The notes under the pieces: generated by a model
What the model was told of the DNA's origin: nothing
The model's input: the letters and a program-made list of their open reading frames with translations, nothing else
Database searches by the model: none
Part shown: piece by piece, positions 8,669-17,874 of the stretch
Numbering within the stretch: the first letter of the stretch is position 1
How the letters are laid out: each line of letters begins with the position of its first letter
Program-made: the position numbers and the translations under genes
Source of the DNA: Sphingopyxis sp.
GTDB lineage: Bacteria > Pseudomonadota > Alphaproteobacteria > Sphingomonadales > Sphingomonadaceae
Reading direction: 5' to 3'
Assembly: GCA_002733865.1 (NCBI GenBank)
Contig: NVXM01000033.1
Span: 18,860-82,859 of the forward strand
Length of the DNA: 64,000 nt

Positions 8669-9433
8669 CTATTGGGCCACAACCCCCCATTTGCCGTCAA
8701 AGCGCGCCCAATAGCTGCCGCTGGACCAGCTATAGGTGCCATCCTCGGCCTTGTAGGTAACGCGCACCGGCGACTGCATCTTGGCGTCCAACACCTGGTA
8801 GACCCGGCCGCCTAGCACCGGGGTGATGCTATAGCTTTCAGCGATTTCTGTGGTGCCATTGGTCAGCACCTCGCGCGCAAAAGCCTTGGCGCTATCCACC
8901 GGATATCCCAGCCGTTCGGCATCCCGGAACATCGGTGCCTGCAAGGCGAAGATAGTATCGATATCGCGGGCAACGGCGGCCTTCTGGAAGCTCTCGATCG
9001 CGTCTGCCAGTCCCGCATTCCCGGCAATCTCGGCGTTCAGATATTCGGCTTCGACCGGCCGATCATGGACAAAAGTGAGAATCTTAGTGCCCGGCGCGTC
9101 AAACTCCACTTCATCAACAAAGTCATCGCCCGGGATCGCCCCGCGACAGCCCCGAGTGATCGAAAAGCGCGCATCATCCCCGTCATATTCGATCCGGATC
9201 TCATTCTCGCCCTCGACCAGCCAGTCGGTAAAGGTCCCACCGCCGCTGCCCGGCCCCTCTTCCGTGCGAAAATAGACGCCGTTGACAAATATCCTGGCGC
9301 TGCCCGACCCCAGCCGATCCTGCAGACCATGTTCGATGATACAGCTCTCTGCGCTCTCCCCCTGGGTTGCGGCGATCGTGGTCAGGGCGATGGCGGCGGC
9401 AAGCAGGCCGCGCAGGATGTTCGGTGTGATCAT
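8669..9433 (-). CDS. Secreted protein of unknown function
   Basis: I do not recognise the family. From the ATG at 9433 (weak GTGG site; the frame is also open to 9460) the 254-residue protein has a signal peptide ending near the Ala-rich ALTTIAATQGESAES, so it should be periplasmic. The first half is beta-rich, with a segment reading RIFVNGVYFRTEEGPGSG, and could be a carbohydrate-binding-like fold; two cysteines (in SCIIEH and RGCRG) could form a disulphide. The last 80 residues contain the SYWARFDGKWGVVAQ ending, reminiscent of NTF2-like domains. A single gene between hairpins. Confidence 0.7.
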   Translation of the reverse strand: MITPNILRGLLAAAIALTTIAATQGESAESCIIEHGLQDRLGSGSARIFVNGVYFRTEEGPGSGGGTFTDWLVEGENEIRIEYDGDDARFSITRGCRGAIPGDDFVDEVEFDAPGTKILTFVHDRPVEAEYLNAEIAGNAGLADAIESFQKAAVARDIDTIFALQAPMFRDAERLGYPVDSAKAFAREVLTNGTTEIAESYSITPVLGGRVYQVLDAKMQSPVRVTYKAEDGTYSWSSGSYWARFDGKWGVVAQ

Positions 9434-9671
9434 GCGCCACATTTGCCGCAAATATCGCAACCGTCAAGCCACGCGAACTATTGCGCGGGACCGACGGGTC
9501 CAGACCGGGCCGTCGTAAACCGTTCGCCCCATCCTGCACTCGGGCCACCCCCACAAGGGACCAATCGGGCTGCCATATTCATCGGCCAGCAATAATCGCC
9601 TGACCACTCAGACGGTTCAAGCGGCATTTTTGCGGACAGCCCCCGTCCGGCCCATTCAAAGGAGCAAGATA

Positions 9672-10556
9672 ATGAACCACATTACCCCCACCCGTACCAC
9701 CAGCCTTCTGTTCGGCGCGCTGGCGCTGTCGACGCCGGTCAGCGCCTACGCGCAGCAGGAAGCCAGAGAGGATATCATCGTCTCCGGGCAGCAGGATACG
9801 CCCTATGCCGAACCGGATCTGGCCACCGCACCCGCAGGACCGGAGATCGAGGGCATAATCTCCGCTCGCAGCAACGATCGGCTGCAAATCACCGCTGAGG
9901 ACGGCAACCGGACCGTTATCGCCCTCGCCGACGCCACCAGAATCCGGGCCAGCAAGGGCTTTCTGGGCCTCGGCCGCGAAACGCTCGCTGCAGAATCGCT
10001 GCTCAACGGCCTACCGGTCTCGGTCGAGACCGTGCAGGCCGGCGGCGAACTGGTCGCCAGCCAGATCAGCCTGCGCAACAGCGATCTCAAGACCGCCACC
10101 ATGATCCACAACGGCACTGCCCAGGGCTTTGCCGAGCAGACCGCGGCGACCGAGGCGCTGCGCGGCCGCATGGCTGATATTGACCAGTATAATGTCAAGG
10201 GCACGACCAACGTCAATTTCGACACCGGCAAGGCGGTGCTGTCCGAACGGGGTAAAGCCGATCTGTGCGCCACTGCCCAGGCCGCCGAGAACATGGACAA
10301 TGCGCTGCTGCTGGTCGTCGGCTATACGGATTCCACCGGCAGCGACGAGCTCAACCAGCGACTGAGCGAAAAACGCGCCGGCCGCGTCGTCAACTATATC
10401 CAGCAATATTGCGGCTGGAAGCCCTACCGCATGCTGACCCCCACCGGCATGGCGAAAGCCGACCCGCTGGCGAGCAACGACACCGCCTACGGCAAGGCCC
10501 AGAACCGCCGGGTTGCGGTCAATATCCTGGTCAGCAAGGGCCTCGACGGGCTGTAG
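9672..10556 (+). CDS. OmpA-family protein with N-terminal DUF5666-like region
   Basis: A signal peptide (about 1-27, ending SAYAQQ) is followed by a beta-rich region around residues 60-140 (IEGIISARSNDRLQI) resembling the small OB-like repeats of DUF5666 proteins. The C-terminal 105 residues form an OmpA-like peptidoglycan-binding domain: NFDTGKAVLSERGK, VGYTDSTGSDELNQRLSEKR and NRRVAVNI near the end. It probably ties the outer membrane to peptidoglycan or acts as a periplasmic anchor. The ATG at 9672 has a GGAGC site; the frame is open upstream but without a site. A hairpin follows the stop. Confidence 0.88.
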   Translation: MNHITPTRTTSLLFGALALSTPVSAYAQQEAREDIIVSGQQDTPYAEPDLATAPAGPEIEGIISARSNDRLQITAEDGNRTVIALADATRIRASKGFLGLGRETLAAESLLNGLPVSVETVQAGGELVASQISLRNSDLKTATMIHNGTAQGFAEQTAATEALRGRMADIDQYNVKGTTNVNFDTGKAVLSERGKADLCATAQAAENMDNALLLVVGYTDSTGSDELNQRLSEKRAGRVVNYIQQYCGWKPYRMLTPTGMAKADPLASNDTAYGKAQNRRVAVNILVSKGLDGL

Positions 10557-10569
10557 GCCAGAGACGAAA

Positions 10570-10593
10570 CGGGATGCGCTGCGGCGCATCCCG
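10570..10593 (+). terminator. Hairpin after the OmpA-family gene
   Basis: A perfect 9-bp stem (CGGGATGCG, CGCATCCCG) with a 6-base loop begins 14 bases after the stop codon. No T run follows, so it may act as an RNA-stabilising hairpin or a factor-assisted terminator. Confidence 0.5.
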
Positions 10594-10699
10594 GCACGGC
10601 CGGGCGGGAACCGTCGTTCGCGTTAATGTCGGAGACTGTGTGTGTAGCGGTCACTGGCACGACCGAAATCTAATGTCTGTTACACCCCATAAACAAACT

Positions 10700-11962
10700 T
10701 TAACTTTTGCCGCATATTTGATTTTCCGCAGCCGCTACATCGATTTCATCGCTGCTAAATAAGTCTTGCATAAACGATGAATGATTTGCTGCCTGATCTA
10801 GATAATCGACCAAATCGTGAGAGCTCACCTTTTTGCCAAACACTTTTTTGCTCCTTCGAAAATCGTAAGCAATGAATTTAATCTCGCGGTCTGCAAGGCT
10901 TGGGTTTTCTCTTAGAGCATTGCAATAATGTCTACCCGCATCGACACCTAGTCCAGTCGATCCTTGATCAGCTGTATCCGCTCCTAAACCGCCCTTCGTT
11001 AGAACTAGGTCGTCAGGCTGAATGCTGAACAATACCGTCGCACCATTAGACCTGAATCCCCCACGGAATCTTGTATTACCTATAAAGGTCCAATCCGACG
11101 TTGCTGGTGCTAACATTCCGATACGCAAGTCATTGAATGACGAAATTGAGTTATGGTTTTTGGGATCAACAGAGTCACGATGGTAGGCAAAAAATTCATA
11201 ATCATCGCCAACCTCATCTGGCGCCACTCCGAGTTTTTCAAGTGCCGCACTAGGATCACCAAAGATAGCTCCGACAACGAAAGCACCGGAACTATGCGTT
11301 AAAAATCTCAATCTGACTGACTGATCATCTAGATCGCCAATTTCCTGATTGAGATAGTACATCAGCTGCCTCAATTTAAAGCCTACAAGTGGTCCAGACC
11401 ATTGAGCATTTTTCCACGCTTCTGCCGGAATGTTTTCTGATGTGTGACCATCCCAGTAGATTTCTATAAAATGCTGCTTTCGAGTAGGCACAGAAAATTT
11501 GGCGATACTGGCTCTCGCTTCTTCATATGATTTTTGAGCTTCTGATGCGGTATTGTTGAAACCGTGAATCAGAAACACGAGGTCAGTGTCCTGTCCATTT
11601 GCCCGCACTTCATCGATTATTTTTCTAGCAGTGCCTCTCCGCAGCACAGTCTGAGCACTATGCCAATTTCCATTCGGAATCGCATCGCATAGCAAAGCAG
11701 TTTCGGTATTTTTACCAACTTCGGTACATAGGTTGCTATTACGGTCCATCATAGCATTCAAAAGACTGCCATCATGCTCGGAGAAACTGCTGAAAGCTTT
11801 GCCCAACCCTGACCTGGGATAGATATTTCCCATGGCATCAGTATAAATTCTGGTTACTCTAGGAGGATCCTGTGTTCCTGATGCTTCGAAAAAGTCGACG
11901 TTGCTCGGTTCGCAACCAGTCAAAAAAAGCGAAATTAAGAATAAAATTGAACAGATACGCAT
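10700..11962 (-). CDS. Lipoprotein alpha/beta hydrolase, DUF900-like
   Basis: The protein begins with a lipoprotein signal (MRICSILFLISLFLTGC), so it should be anchored by its cysteine in the envelope. The body resembles the DUF900 group of alpha/beta hydrolases: oxyanion segment VFLIHGFNNTASEA, the region LTHSSGAFVVG at the nucleophile position (THSSG rather than the common GHSMG), and a late histidine in DAGRHYCN. Substrate is unknown. The ATG at 11962 has a GGGAGG site seven bases upstream. Its codons are clearly A+T-richer than those of its neighbours, suggesting transfer. It stands alone between non-coding stretches. Confidence 0.78.
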   Translation of the reverse strand: MRICSILFLISLFLTGCEPSNVDFFEASGTQDPPRVTRIYTDAMGNIYPRSGLGKAFSSFSEHDGSLLNAMMDRNSNLCTEVGKNTETALLCDAIPNGNWHSAQTVLRRGTARKIIDEVRANGQDTDLVFLIHGFNNTASEAQKSYEEARASIAKFSVPTRKQHFIEIYWDGHTSENIPAEAWKNAQWSGPLVGFKLRQLMYYLNQEIGDLDDQSVRLRFLTHSSGAFVVGAIFGDPSAALEKLGVAPDEVGDDYEFFAYHRDSVDPKNHNSISSFNDLRIGMLAPATSDWTFIGNTRFRGGFRSNGATVLFSIQPDDLVLTKGGLGADTADQGSTGLGVDAGRHYCNALRENPSLADREIKFIAYDFRRSKKVFGKKVSSHDLVDYLDQAANHSSFMQDLFSSDEIDVAAAENQICGKS

Positions 11963-12446
11963 ATAACTGCCTCCCACTCTATCCCATCAGAAATATAGAC
12001 TTACCCTTAAATCATTGAACGGACCAATAAAGGCTATTGTAATAAAATTACGCTACTCCCGACCGTGAAGCAAAGGTTCTTCATATCCAAGCCGCCGTGG
12101 GTATTTATCCGGGAGCAAAGTTAGTGCTGGTTTTACCGGCTTTGGGGACCCCCAGACATTGCAACTCCTTACCCCGGGATCACTGAGCACATCCACGTTC
12201 GAATGAGGGATTCCAATAGCGATATGATGCCAGTTTCACGGCGAGGATTCTAAAATGTTCCTTTGCCGTAGGGTTTGACACGTACAACTGGCTCCTTTGC
12301 ATTGGACACTAAAAGGCAGTCGATAGCGGACCGGCAATTTTTGAAACAGTAACGTCCGTTTTTGCGGGCAAAGCAGACACAAGTGTCTAATGGTTGTTCA
12401 GCCGCAAGTAGGCTAAAGCCCCTATTCCCGGCAAGCTCCCCGCGAT
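11963..12446. other. Gene-free stretch downstream of aminopeptidase gene
   Basis: About 480 bases separate the lipoprotein hydrolase start from the 3' end of the aminopeptidase gene. The hydrolase-proximal part is A+T-rich, like that gene, and should contain its promoter. I see no RNA gene, repeat or convincing small reading frame here. Confidence 0.5.
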
Positions 12447-13865
12447 CTAATCCCCAAACCGCCCCTGCAAATAGCGCCAGCTCGCCCTTAATCCCAGCGC
12501 TTCGCCGCCCTGCGGACGTCCCGGCTTGGCCGCCGGCCGCCAGGCGAAGGTGTCGAAATGCGCCCAGGGCACCGCTTCCGGGGTGAATTTCTTCAGGAAC
12601 AGCGCCGCCGTGATGCAGCCGGCAAAACCGCCCGCCGCGCTGTTCACGCAATCGGCGATCGGGCTGCTCAGCATCGAATCATAGCCCGACCATAGAGGCA
12701 TCTGCCACAGCGGATCGCTTTCCGTTTCACCCGCCTGCAGCAGGCCATCGGCCATCTCGCGGTCGTCGCAGAACATCGCCGGCAGATCCGGCCCCAGCGC
12801 CACCCGTGCGGCGCCGGTCAGCGTCGCGAAATCGATGATCCGTTCCGGCTCGCTCTCGCCCGCCAGAGTCAGCGCGTCGCCCAGCACCAGCCGGCCCTCG
12901 GCATCGGTATTGGTCACCTCGACGGTCAGCCCCTTGCGGCTGTTCAATATGTCGCCGGGCCGCAGCGCATTGCCATCGATCGCATTTTCGACCGCCGGCA
13001 CCAGCAGGTGCAGCCTGACCGGCAGCCCGGCCTCCATCACCATGCGGGCCAGCGCGATCGCGTGCGCCGCGCCGCCCATATCCTTCTTCATCAGCAGCAT
13101 GCCGGCACCGGTCTTCATCGACAGCCCGCCGCTGTCAAAGCAGACGCCCTTGCCGACGATGGCGATCTTCGGATGGTCGGCCTTGCCCCATTTCAGCTCG
13201 ATCAGCCGCGGCGCATGCGCGCGCATCGCTGCCTTGCCAACGCCGTGAATCATCGGGAAATGTTCTTCCAGCGTGTCGCCGCGAGTCACCTTCAGTTCGC
13301 CGCCATGTTTCTCGGCCAGCTTGTCGACGATCTCTTCCAGCCTGTCCGGCCCCATGTCGGCAGCGGGGGTGTTGACCATGTCGCGAACCATGGCGGTCGC
13401 CTCCGCCTGCCGCACCGCCTCGTCCTTCTGGGCGATCGCGTCGCCGACCAGCAGTACGCTCGGCCCCTGCCGGTCGGGCAAGTCCTTGTAGCGGTCGAAT
13501 TCATGCTGCGCGATCAGCCAGCCGAACAGCGTGCCCTTGGCGCTCGTCTCGTGCAGGCGATATCTGCCTTCGGGCAGGCCGCTGCCGAGCCTGGCAAGCG
13601 ACCACGGATCGAGTTTTTCATGATCCTGCACCCCGGCGACAACCGTGAAATCGTCCGCGACCGACTTGTCATCGTTCTTCGCGCCGTTCACTGGCAAAAC
13701 CAGCAACGTGTCGGGCTTGCCGGCAAATTGATTGGCCTTCACCAGCGCCCGGATCGAGTCGGGTTGCGCTTTCATCCAGTCTTCGAAAGTGCCCAAATCC
13801 ACAATCTGGATGGAGCGTGCGGTCTGGCCGGTATCGGCCTCGATCAATGCCTTAAAATCAGTCAT
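12447..13865 (-). CDS. Leucyl aminopeptidase family protein (M17)
   Basis: This cytosolic dizinc exopeptidase removes N-terminal residues from peptides. The 472 residues comprise a divergent N-terminal macrodomain-like region and the conserved catalytic domain. Visible metal and active-site motifs are KGVCFDSGGLSMKTGAGM, MKKDMGGAAHA and the signature NTDAEGRLVLGDAL. The sphingomonad form is shorter in the N-terminal half than E. coli PepA, so the exact paralogue (PepA or PepB-like) is left open. ATG at 13865; it runs in the same direction as the monooxygenase upstream with a 39-base gap. Confidence 0.92.
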   Translation of the reverse strand: MTDFKALIEADTGQTARSIQIVDLGTFEDWMKAQPDSIRALVKANQFAGKPDTLLVLPVNGAKNDDKSVADDFTVVAGVQDHEKLDPWSLARLGSGLPEGRYRLHETSAKGTLFGWLIAQHEFDRYKDLPDRQGPSVLLVGDAIAQKDEAVRQAEATAMVRDMVNTPAADMGPDRLEEIVDKLAEKHGGELKVTRGDTLEEHFPMIHGVGKAAMRAHAPRLIELKWGKADHPKIAIVGKGVCFDSGGLSMKTGAGMLLMKKDMGGAAHAIALARMVMEAGLPVRLHLLVPAVENAIDGNALRPGDILNSRKGLTVEVTNTDAEGRLVLGDALTLAGESEPERIIDFATLTGAARVALGPDLPAMFCDDREMADGLLQAGETESDPLWQMPLWSGYDSMLSSPIADCVNSAAGGFAGCITAALFLKKFTPEAVPWAHFDTFAWRPAAKPGRPQGGEALGLRASWRYLQGRFGD

Positions 13866-13904
13866 TTGACCGCTATAGCCAGAGAATAGCCGAAGCGCGA
13901 GGGC

Positions 13905-15419
13905 CTATTCCGCAGCGATCGCTTCCACCTGCTCCTGCTGCACCGGTCGCGCGCTTTTGACCGCTCCGGGCTTGGAAAAGACCATCACCCCGTCATCGAC
14001 CGCCTTGTGCCGCAGGTTGATGATGTCCTTCGGAAAATTCTGGTTGAGCTTCCACGGTTTGCGGTCGCCCTGTTTCGGCAGATGATCGATCGCCCGCTGG
14101 ACATAGCCAGAACTGAAATCCAGCATCGGCTCGGTTCCGATCGTCTCGCCCACCGGCAGGGTTGGCGTCGCAATAGGCGTTCCGTTCCGGTCCATATAGT
14201 TGATCAGGCGGCAGACATATTCGCTGGTCAGATCGGCCTTCAGCGTCCAGCTGGCATTGGTATAGCCCATGGTCATGCCGAAATTCGGAACGCCGGAGAA
14301 CATCACGCCCTTGTAGTTTATCGTCTTGGCGAAATCGACCGGCTCGCCATCGACCGAAAAGACCGCATTGCCGCCCATCGCCATTTTGAGCCCGGTCGCG
14401 GTCACAATGACATCTGCCGCCAGCGTCTTGCCGGATTTCAGCTTGATGCCGCCTCTGGTAAATGTCTCGATCTGGTCGGTCACAATCGACGCGCGGCCCG
14501 ACTTGATCGAATCGAACAGATCGCTGTCCGGCACCAGACACAGGCGCTGGTCCCACGGATTATAGCTCGGCGTATAGTCGGCCATATTGACGTCCGGCCC
14601 CATTTCCTCGCGCACCATCTCGAGCAGCCGCCCCTTGAAGGCCGCCGGTTTCTTGCGCGCCAGATTGAACATGAACAGGCCGAGCAATACATTTTTCCAG
14701 CGTGTCAGGAAATAGGCCGCGTTGGACGGCAACAGCTTGCGCAGCCGCAACGCCCATTTGTCTTCGCCCGGCCGCGAGACGATATAGGTCGGCGATCGCT
14801 GCAGCATCGTCACATGCTCTGCGGTATCGGCCATCGATGGCACCAGCGTAACCGCAGTCGCGCCGCTGCCGATCACGACGACTTTCTTGCCGCTATAATC
14901 GAGATCCTCGGGCCAGAATTGCGGATGGACGATTGTGCCGGCAAAGTCTGCCTTGCCCGGGAAGTCCGGATCATGGCCCTCCTCATAGCTGTAATAGCCG
15001 GAACACATGTGCAGAAAATTGCATTGTACGCTGCTGATTGAGCCATCGCCCTGCTGCAGGCTGACCGTCCACAGCGCCTCTTCGCTCGACCAGCTGGCAT
15101 CGATCACCTTGTGCTGGAACCGGATCTTGTCCGCTAGTCCATATTCGTCGACGGTTTCGTGCAGATAGTTCAGGATCGACGGCGCATCGGCAATCGCCCG
15201 GCGTGCGGTCCACGGTTTGAAATTATAGCCCAGCGTATACATGTCGCTGTCCGACCGGATGCCGGGATATTTGAACAGATCCCAGGTCCCGCCCAGCCGC
15301 TCGCGCGCTTCGACAATGGCAAAGCTTTTGCCCGGACATCTTTTGGTCAGGTGAACCGCTGCACCAATGCCGGACAGACCGGCACCGACAATCAATATGT
15401 CAAGAATCTCATTTTCCAT
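13905..15419 (-). CDS. Flavin monooxygenase, Baeyer-Villiger type, copy 1
   Basis: An FAD- and NADPH-dependent class B monooxygenase, likely inserting oxygen next to a ketone or oxidising a heteroatom. The first Rossmann motif is GAGLSGIGAAVHL (from residue 12), the Baeyer-Villiger fingerprint FAGTIVHPQFWP is near residue 158, and the NADPH-binding motif VVIGSGATAV follows. Length (504) is typical. The C-terminal tail ends in KSARPVQQEQVEAIAAE. A perfect palindrome lies just upstream of the start. It is a paralogue of the gene at 15908-17437, with the same order of segments throughout. Substrate cannot be told from sequence. Confidence 0.9.
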   Translation of the reverse strand: MENEILDILIVGAGLSGIGAAVHLTKRCPGKSFAIVEARERLGGTWDLFKYPGIRSDSDMYTLGYNFKPWTARRAIADAPSILNYLHETVDEYGLADKIRFQHKVIDASWSSEEALWTVSLQQGDGSISSVQCNFLHMCSGYYSYEEGHDPDFPGKADFAGTIVHPQFWPEDLDYSGKKVVVIGSGATAVTLVPSMADTAEHVTMLQRSPTYIVSRPGEDKWALRLRKLLPSNAAYFLTRWKNVLLGLFMFNLARKKPAAFKGRLLEMVREEMGPDVNMADYTPSYNPWDQRLCLVPDSDLFDSIKSGRASIVTDQIETFTRGGIKLKSGKTLAADVIVTATGLKMAMGGNAVFSVDGEPVDFAKTINYKGVMFSGVPNFGMTMGYTNASWTLKADLTSEYVCRLINYMDRNGTPIATPTLPVGETIGTEPMLDFSSGYVQRAIDHLPKQGDRKPWKLNQNFPKDIINLRHKAVDDGVMVFSKPGAVKSARPVQQEQVEAIAAE

Positions 15420-15430
15420 CCGCCCCTATT

Positions 15431-15448
15431 ACTGACATTGATGTCAGT
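15431..15448. promoter_or_regulatory. Palindromic operator candidate upstream of monooxygenase 1
   Basis: ACTGACATTGATGTCAGT is a palindrome with perfect 8-bp arms around a TG centre, ending 12 bases before the monooxygenase start codon. Size and spacing fit a TetR-type dimer site. The regulator gene is not adjacent. Confidence 0.55.
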
Positions 15449-15484
15449 TGGCAATAGAATGGTTTGCCCGGCCGGATGACGGGA

Positions 15485-15817
15485 CTATCCACTCATCAGA
15501 GTGAGGCGGCGGAACAGGGCGGCGTCGAGCTTTTCATCGAAACGGCAGCCAACCTCCCCGGAGCGGCACCACATCGCGGTCGCGGTGATCGGGCCGCTGC
15601 CTTCGAACCGCAGCCAGACCGGGCTGCCTTGAACGAAGACCGCCTTGCTGCTCACCCGGCAGCCATAGACCGAAAGTTCGATCAATCTGGCCGTTTTGGT
15701 GGATTTTCCATCTGGCTTTATAGCGCTGCGCCGGATCTCGACGGGGTGGAGGCGGTCGGCTCGCTGCTCGATCCGTGCCGACTGCACGGTACGATATTGC
15801 GAATTCAAATAGCCCAT
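15485..15817 (-). CDS. PilZ-domain protein
   Basis: A small cytoplasmic PilZ-type protein, a fold that often binds cyclic di-GMP. From the ATG at 15817 (AAGGGG site seven bases upstream; the frame is open to 15856) it has 110 residues. The arginine-containing N-terminal switch is weak (RIEQRADRLHPVEIRR), and the second motif reads IELSVYGCRVSS where the canonical form is D/NxSxxG, so ligand binding may be lost. It lies between the two monooxygenase genes on the same strand. Confidence 0.72.
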   Translation of the reverse strand: MGYLNSQYRTVQSARIEQRADRLHPVEIRRSAIKPDGKSTKTARLIELSVYGCRVSSKAVFVQGSPVWLRFEGSGPITATAMWCRSGEVGCRFDEKLDAALFRRLTLMSG

Positions 15818-15907
15818 CACTAACCCCTTATGATGATTGGGTTTAGCGACCGGCAATCAACAAAGCGTTAAGCGAGGACGCGGTCGATCAGCCTGTCATG
15901 GCCATAG

Positions 15908-17437
15908 TCATTCTGCGGCTTCTAGCGCCGCCTCGCTGTCCCCCGCGCCGTGCTGCGAATTCGGTCCGTAAAACTGCATCACTCCGTCATCGACCGGATC
16001 GTTCAGCAGGATATTCTTGTCGTACAGATAGTCCTGGTTGAGCTTCCACGGCATCTCCGTGCTGTTGCGCGGCAATTCGTGGAGCGAGCGCTGGAGATAG
16101 CCGGAGGAAAAGTCGAACAGCTCCTCCTGCTCCAGCTCCTTGCCGAGCGCCGGATTGGCGATCCGGGTCGACGTTGCGTCCATATGATTGATCACCCGGC
16201 AGACATATTCCGAGACGATATCCGCCTTCAGCGTCCACGACGCGTTGAGATAGCCGAACACGATCGCCAGATTGGGAATGTCGGAGAACATGCAGCCCTT
16301 GTAATAATAATGATCGGGCCAGCGCACCGGCTTGCCATCGACCGAGAAAGCGACCTTGCCGGCCACCGCCAGCTTCAGCCCCGTCGCCGTGACAATCACG
16401 TCGGCCTCCAGCGTCTCGCCGGATTTCAGCCTGATCCCGTTCTCCGTCACCCTCTCGATATGACCGGTCTTCAGATCGGCCCGGCCCGCAGCGATCGCCT
16501 TGAACATGTCGCCATCCGGCACCAGGCACAGACGCTGCTCCCACGGCCCGTATGGCGGCGTATAATCTTCCTTCACATATTTCTCGCCGAGCTCTCTCTT
16601 CATCGGCTTTTCAAGCTTGTCGATAACCTTCTGCGGATTGTCGCGGGAGGTGCGGAAGGTGAGATCCTGCATCTTCACATTCTTCCAGCGAGTGAGGCTA
16701 TAGGCCCATTTGTCGGGCAGAATCTTGCGCAGGATATTGGCGAGCCAGTCTTTCGACGGCCGCGCCGCATACCAGGTCGGGGTGCGCTGCAGCATCGTCA
16801 CATGGCTGGCTTTCTCGGCCAGCACCGGCACGATCGTCACCGCAGTCGCGCCGCTGCCGATGATCACGACTTTCTTACCCGCATAATCAAAATCCTTGGG
16901 CCAGAATTGCGGATGCACGACATCGCCCTTGAAATCGCCAATCCCCTCGATCTTCGCATCATAGGGATTGTCATAATCATAATAGCCAGCGCCCATATAG
17001 ACGAAATTGGCGTGCAGAATGACGGTGCTGCCATCGGCCTTCTCCGCTGTCACCGTCCAGCGCGCTTCTTCGCTCGACCAGTTGGCGGACAGCACCTTGT
17101 GGCCAAAGTGGATATGCCGTTCCAGATCATGCTTCGCCTTGATCCGGTGGAGATAGTTCATGATCGACGGACCGTCGGCGATCGATTTCTGCTCGGTCCA
17201 CGGCTCGAAACTGAAGCCCAGAGTGTGCATGTCGCTGTCGCTGCGGATGCCGGGATATTGAAACAGGTTCCAGGTCCCGCCAATTTCCTCGCGCCGCTCG
17301 ACGATGGCAAAGCTCTTGCCCGGACATTTGTCGCGCAGATGGACCGCCATGCCGATCCCCGAAATTCCCGCCCCGACGATCAGCACATCGACCGAGTCCG
17401 ATGCCGTGGTTTCTGTTTGTGCGATTTGCGTAGCCAT
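15908..17437 (-). CDS. Flavin monooxygenase, Baeyer-Villiger type, copy 2
   Basis: This is the second class B flavin monooxygenase of the pair. It has GAGISGIGMAVHL for FAD, the fingerprint FKGDVVHPQFWP near residue 170, and VIIGSGATAVTIV for NADPH. The 509 residues align end to end with the copy at 13905-15419, with a distinct C-terminal tail (FYGPNSQHGAGDSEAALEAAE). Divergence is considerable, so this is an old duplication or separate acquisition. The region upstream holds a near-perfect palindrome (17459-17477) and then repeats; no regulator is next to it. Confidence 0.9.
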   Translation of the reverse strand: MATQIAQTETTASDSVDVLIVGAGISGIGMAVHLRDKCPGKSFAIVERREEIGGTWNLFQYPGIRSDSDMHTLGFSFEPWTEQKSIADGPSIMNYLHRIKAKHDLERHIHFGHKVLSANWSSEEARWTVTAEKADGSTVILHANFVYMGAGYYDYDNPYDAKIEGIGDFKGDVVHPQFWPKDFDYAGKKVVIIGSGATAVTIVPVLAEKASHVTMLQRTPTWYAARPSKDWLANILRKILPDKWAYSLTRWKNVKMQDLTFRTSRDNPQKVIDKLEKPMKRELGEKYVKEDYTPPYGPWEQRLCLVPDGDMFKAIAAGRADLKTGHIERVTENGIRLKSGETLEADVIVTATGLKLAVAGKVAFSVDGKPVRWPDHYYYKGCMFSDIPNLAIVFGYLNASWTLKADIVSEYVCRVINHMDATSTRIANPALGKELEQEELFDFSSGYLQRSLHELPRNSTEMPWKLNQDYLYDKNILLNDPVDDGVMQFYGPNSQHGAGDSEAALEAAE

Positions 17438-17458
17438 GCCGTCTCTCCCAGCTTTTGC

Positions 17459-17477
17459 CCGGTTATGCCATTACCGG
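17459..17477. promoter_or_regulatory. Near-palindrome upstream of monooxygenase 2
   Basis: CCGGTTATGCCATTACCGG pairs at eight of nine positions and ends 22 bases upstream of the start codon at 17437. It could be an operator, but its sequence is unrelated to the palindrome in front of copy 1. Confidence 0.3.
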
Positions 17478-17515
17478 AGGAAGGTTGCAATCAGGGATTT
17501 AACTGAGCGGTTAAG

Positions 17516-17826
17516 CAGCCTTCTCCCGGGCGAGAAAGGATAGGAAGCCTTATCCGCAGGATTAGGCGCAGTTGGATGAGGGCGTTCCGAGGGTGGTTGC
17601 TCTGGAACGATAGTCCGGAGCGCCTTCCCTTCTCCCGTGCGGGAGAAGGATACGCAATCTTGCTGCCGGAGCGCAGCGCAGGCGGCTAGATGGAGTTGGA
17701 TGAGGGCGTTCTGATGGTCGGCTGCCGTGCCACTCAAGCGCAGTACGCCCTCACCCAGCTCCGGCTAAATTCGCAAAGCTCATTAAGCCTGCACATCCCT
17801 CTGCCGCACGGGAAAGGTTACTTAAC
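17516..17826. repeat. Mosaic of degenerate sphingomonad palindromic repeats
   Basis: This gap is made of overlapping repeat pieces. CCTTCTCCCGTGCGGGAGAAGG (about 17628-17649) is a self-complementary hairpin with a degenerate copy near 17518. AGTTGGATGAGGGCGTTC occurs near 17570 and again near 17694, and its inverted form CGCCCTCACCCAGCTCC is at about 17746-17762. The stretch from 17628 to 17820 therefore looks like a small non-coding mobile element with inverted ends (second end CTCTGCCGCACGGGAAAGG). Confidence 0.6.
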
Positions 17827-17874
17827 ACCCCCGCCAAAGCGTGATAGCGCCGCGCCATCGATACCCTTGTCCTC

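Noticed and set aside
15950..17506. 518-codon plus-strand frame
   Set aside because: Antisense shadow of the second monooxygenase, whose fingerprints are complete.
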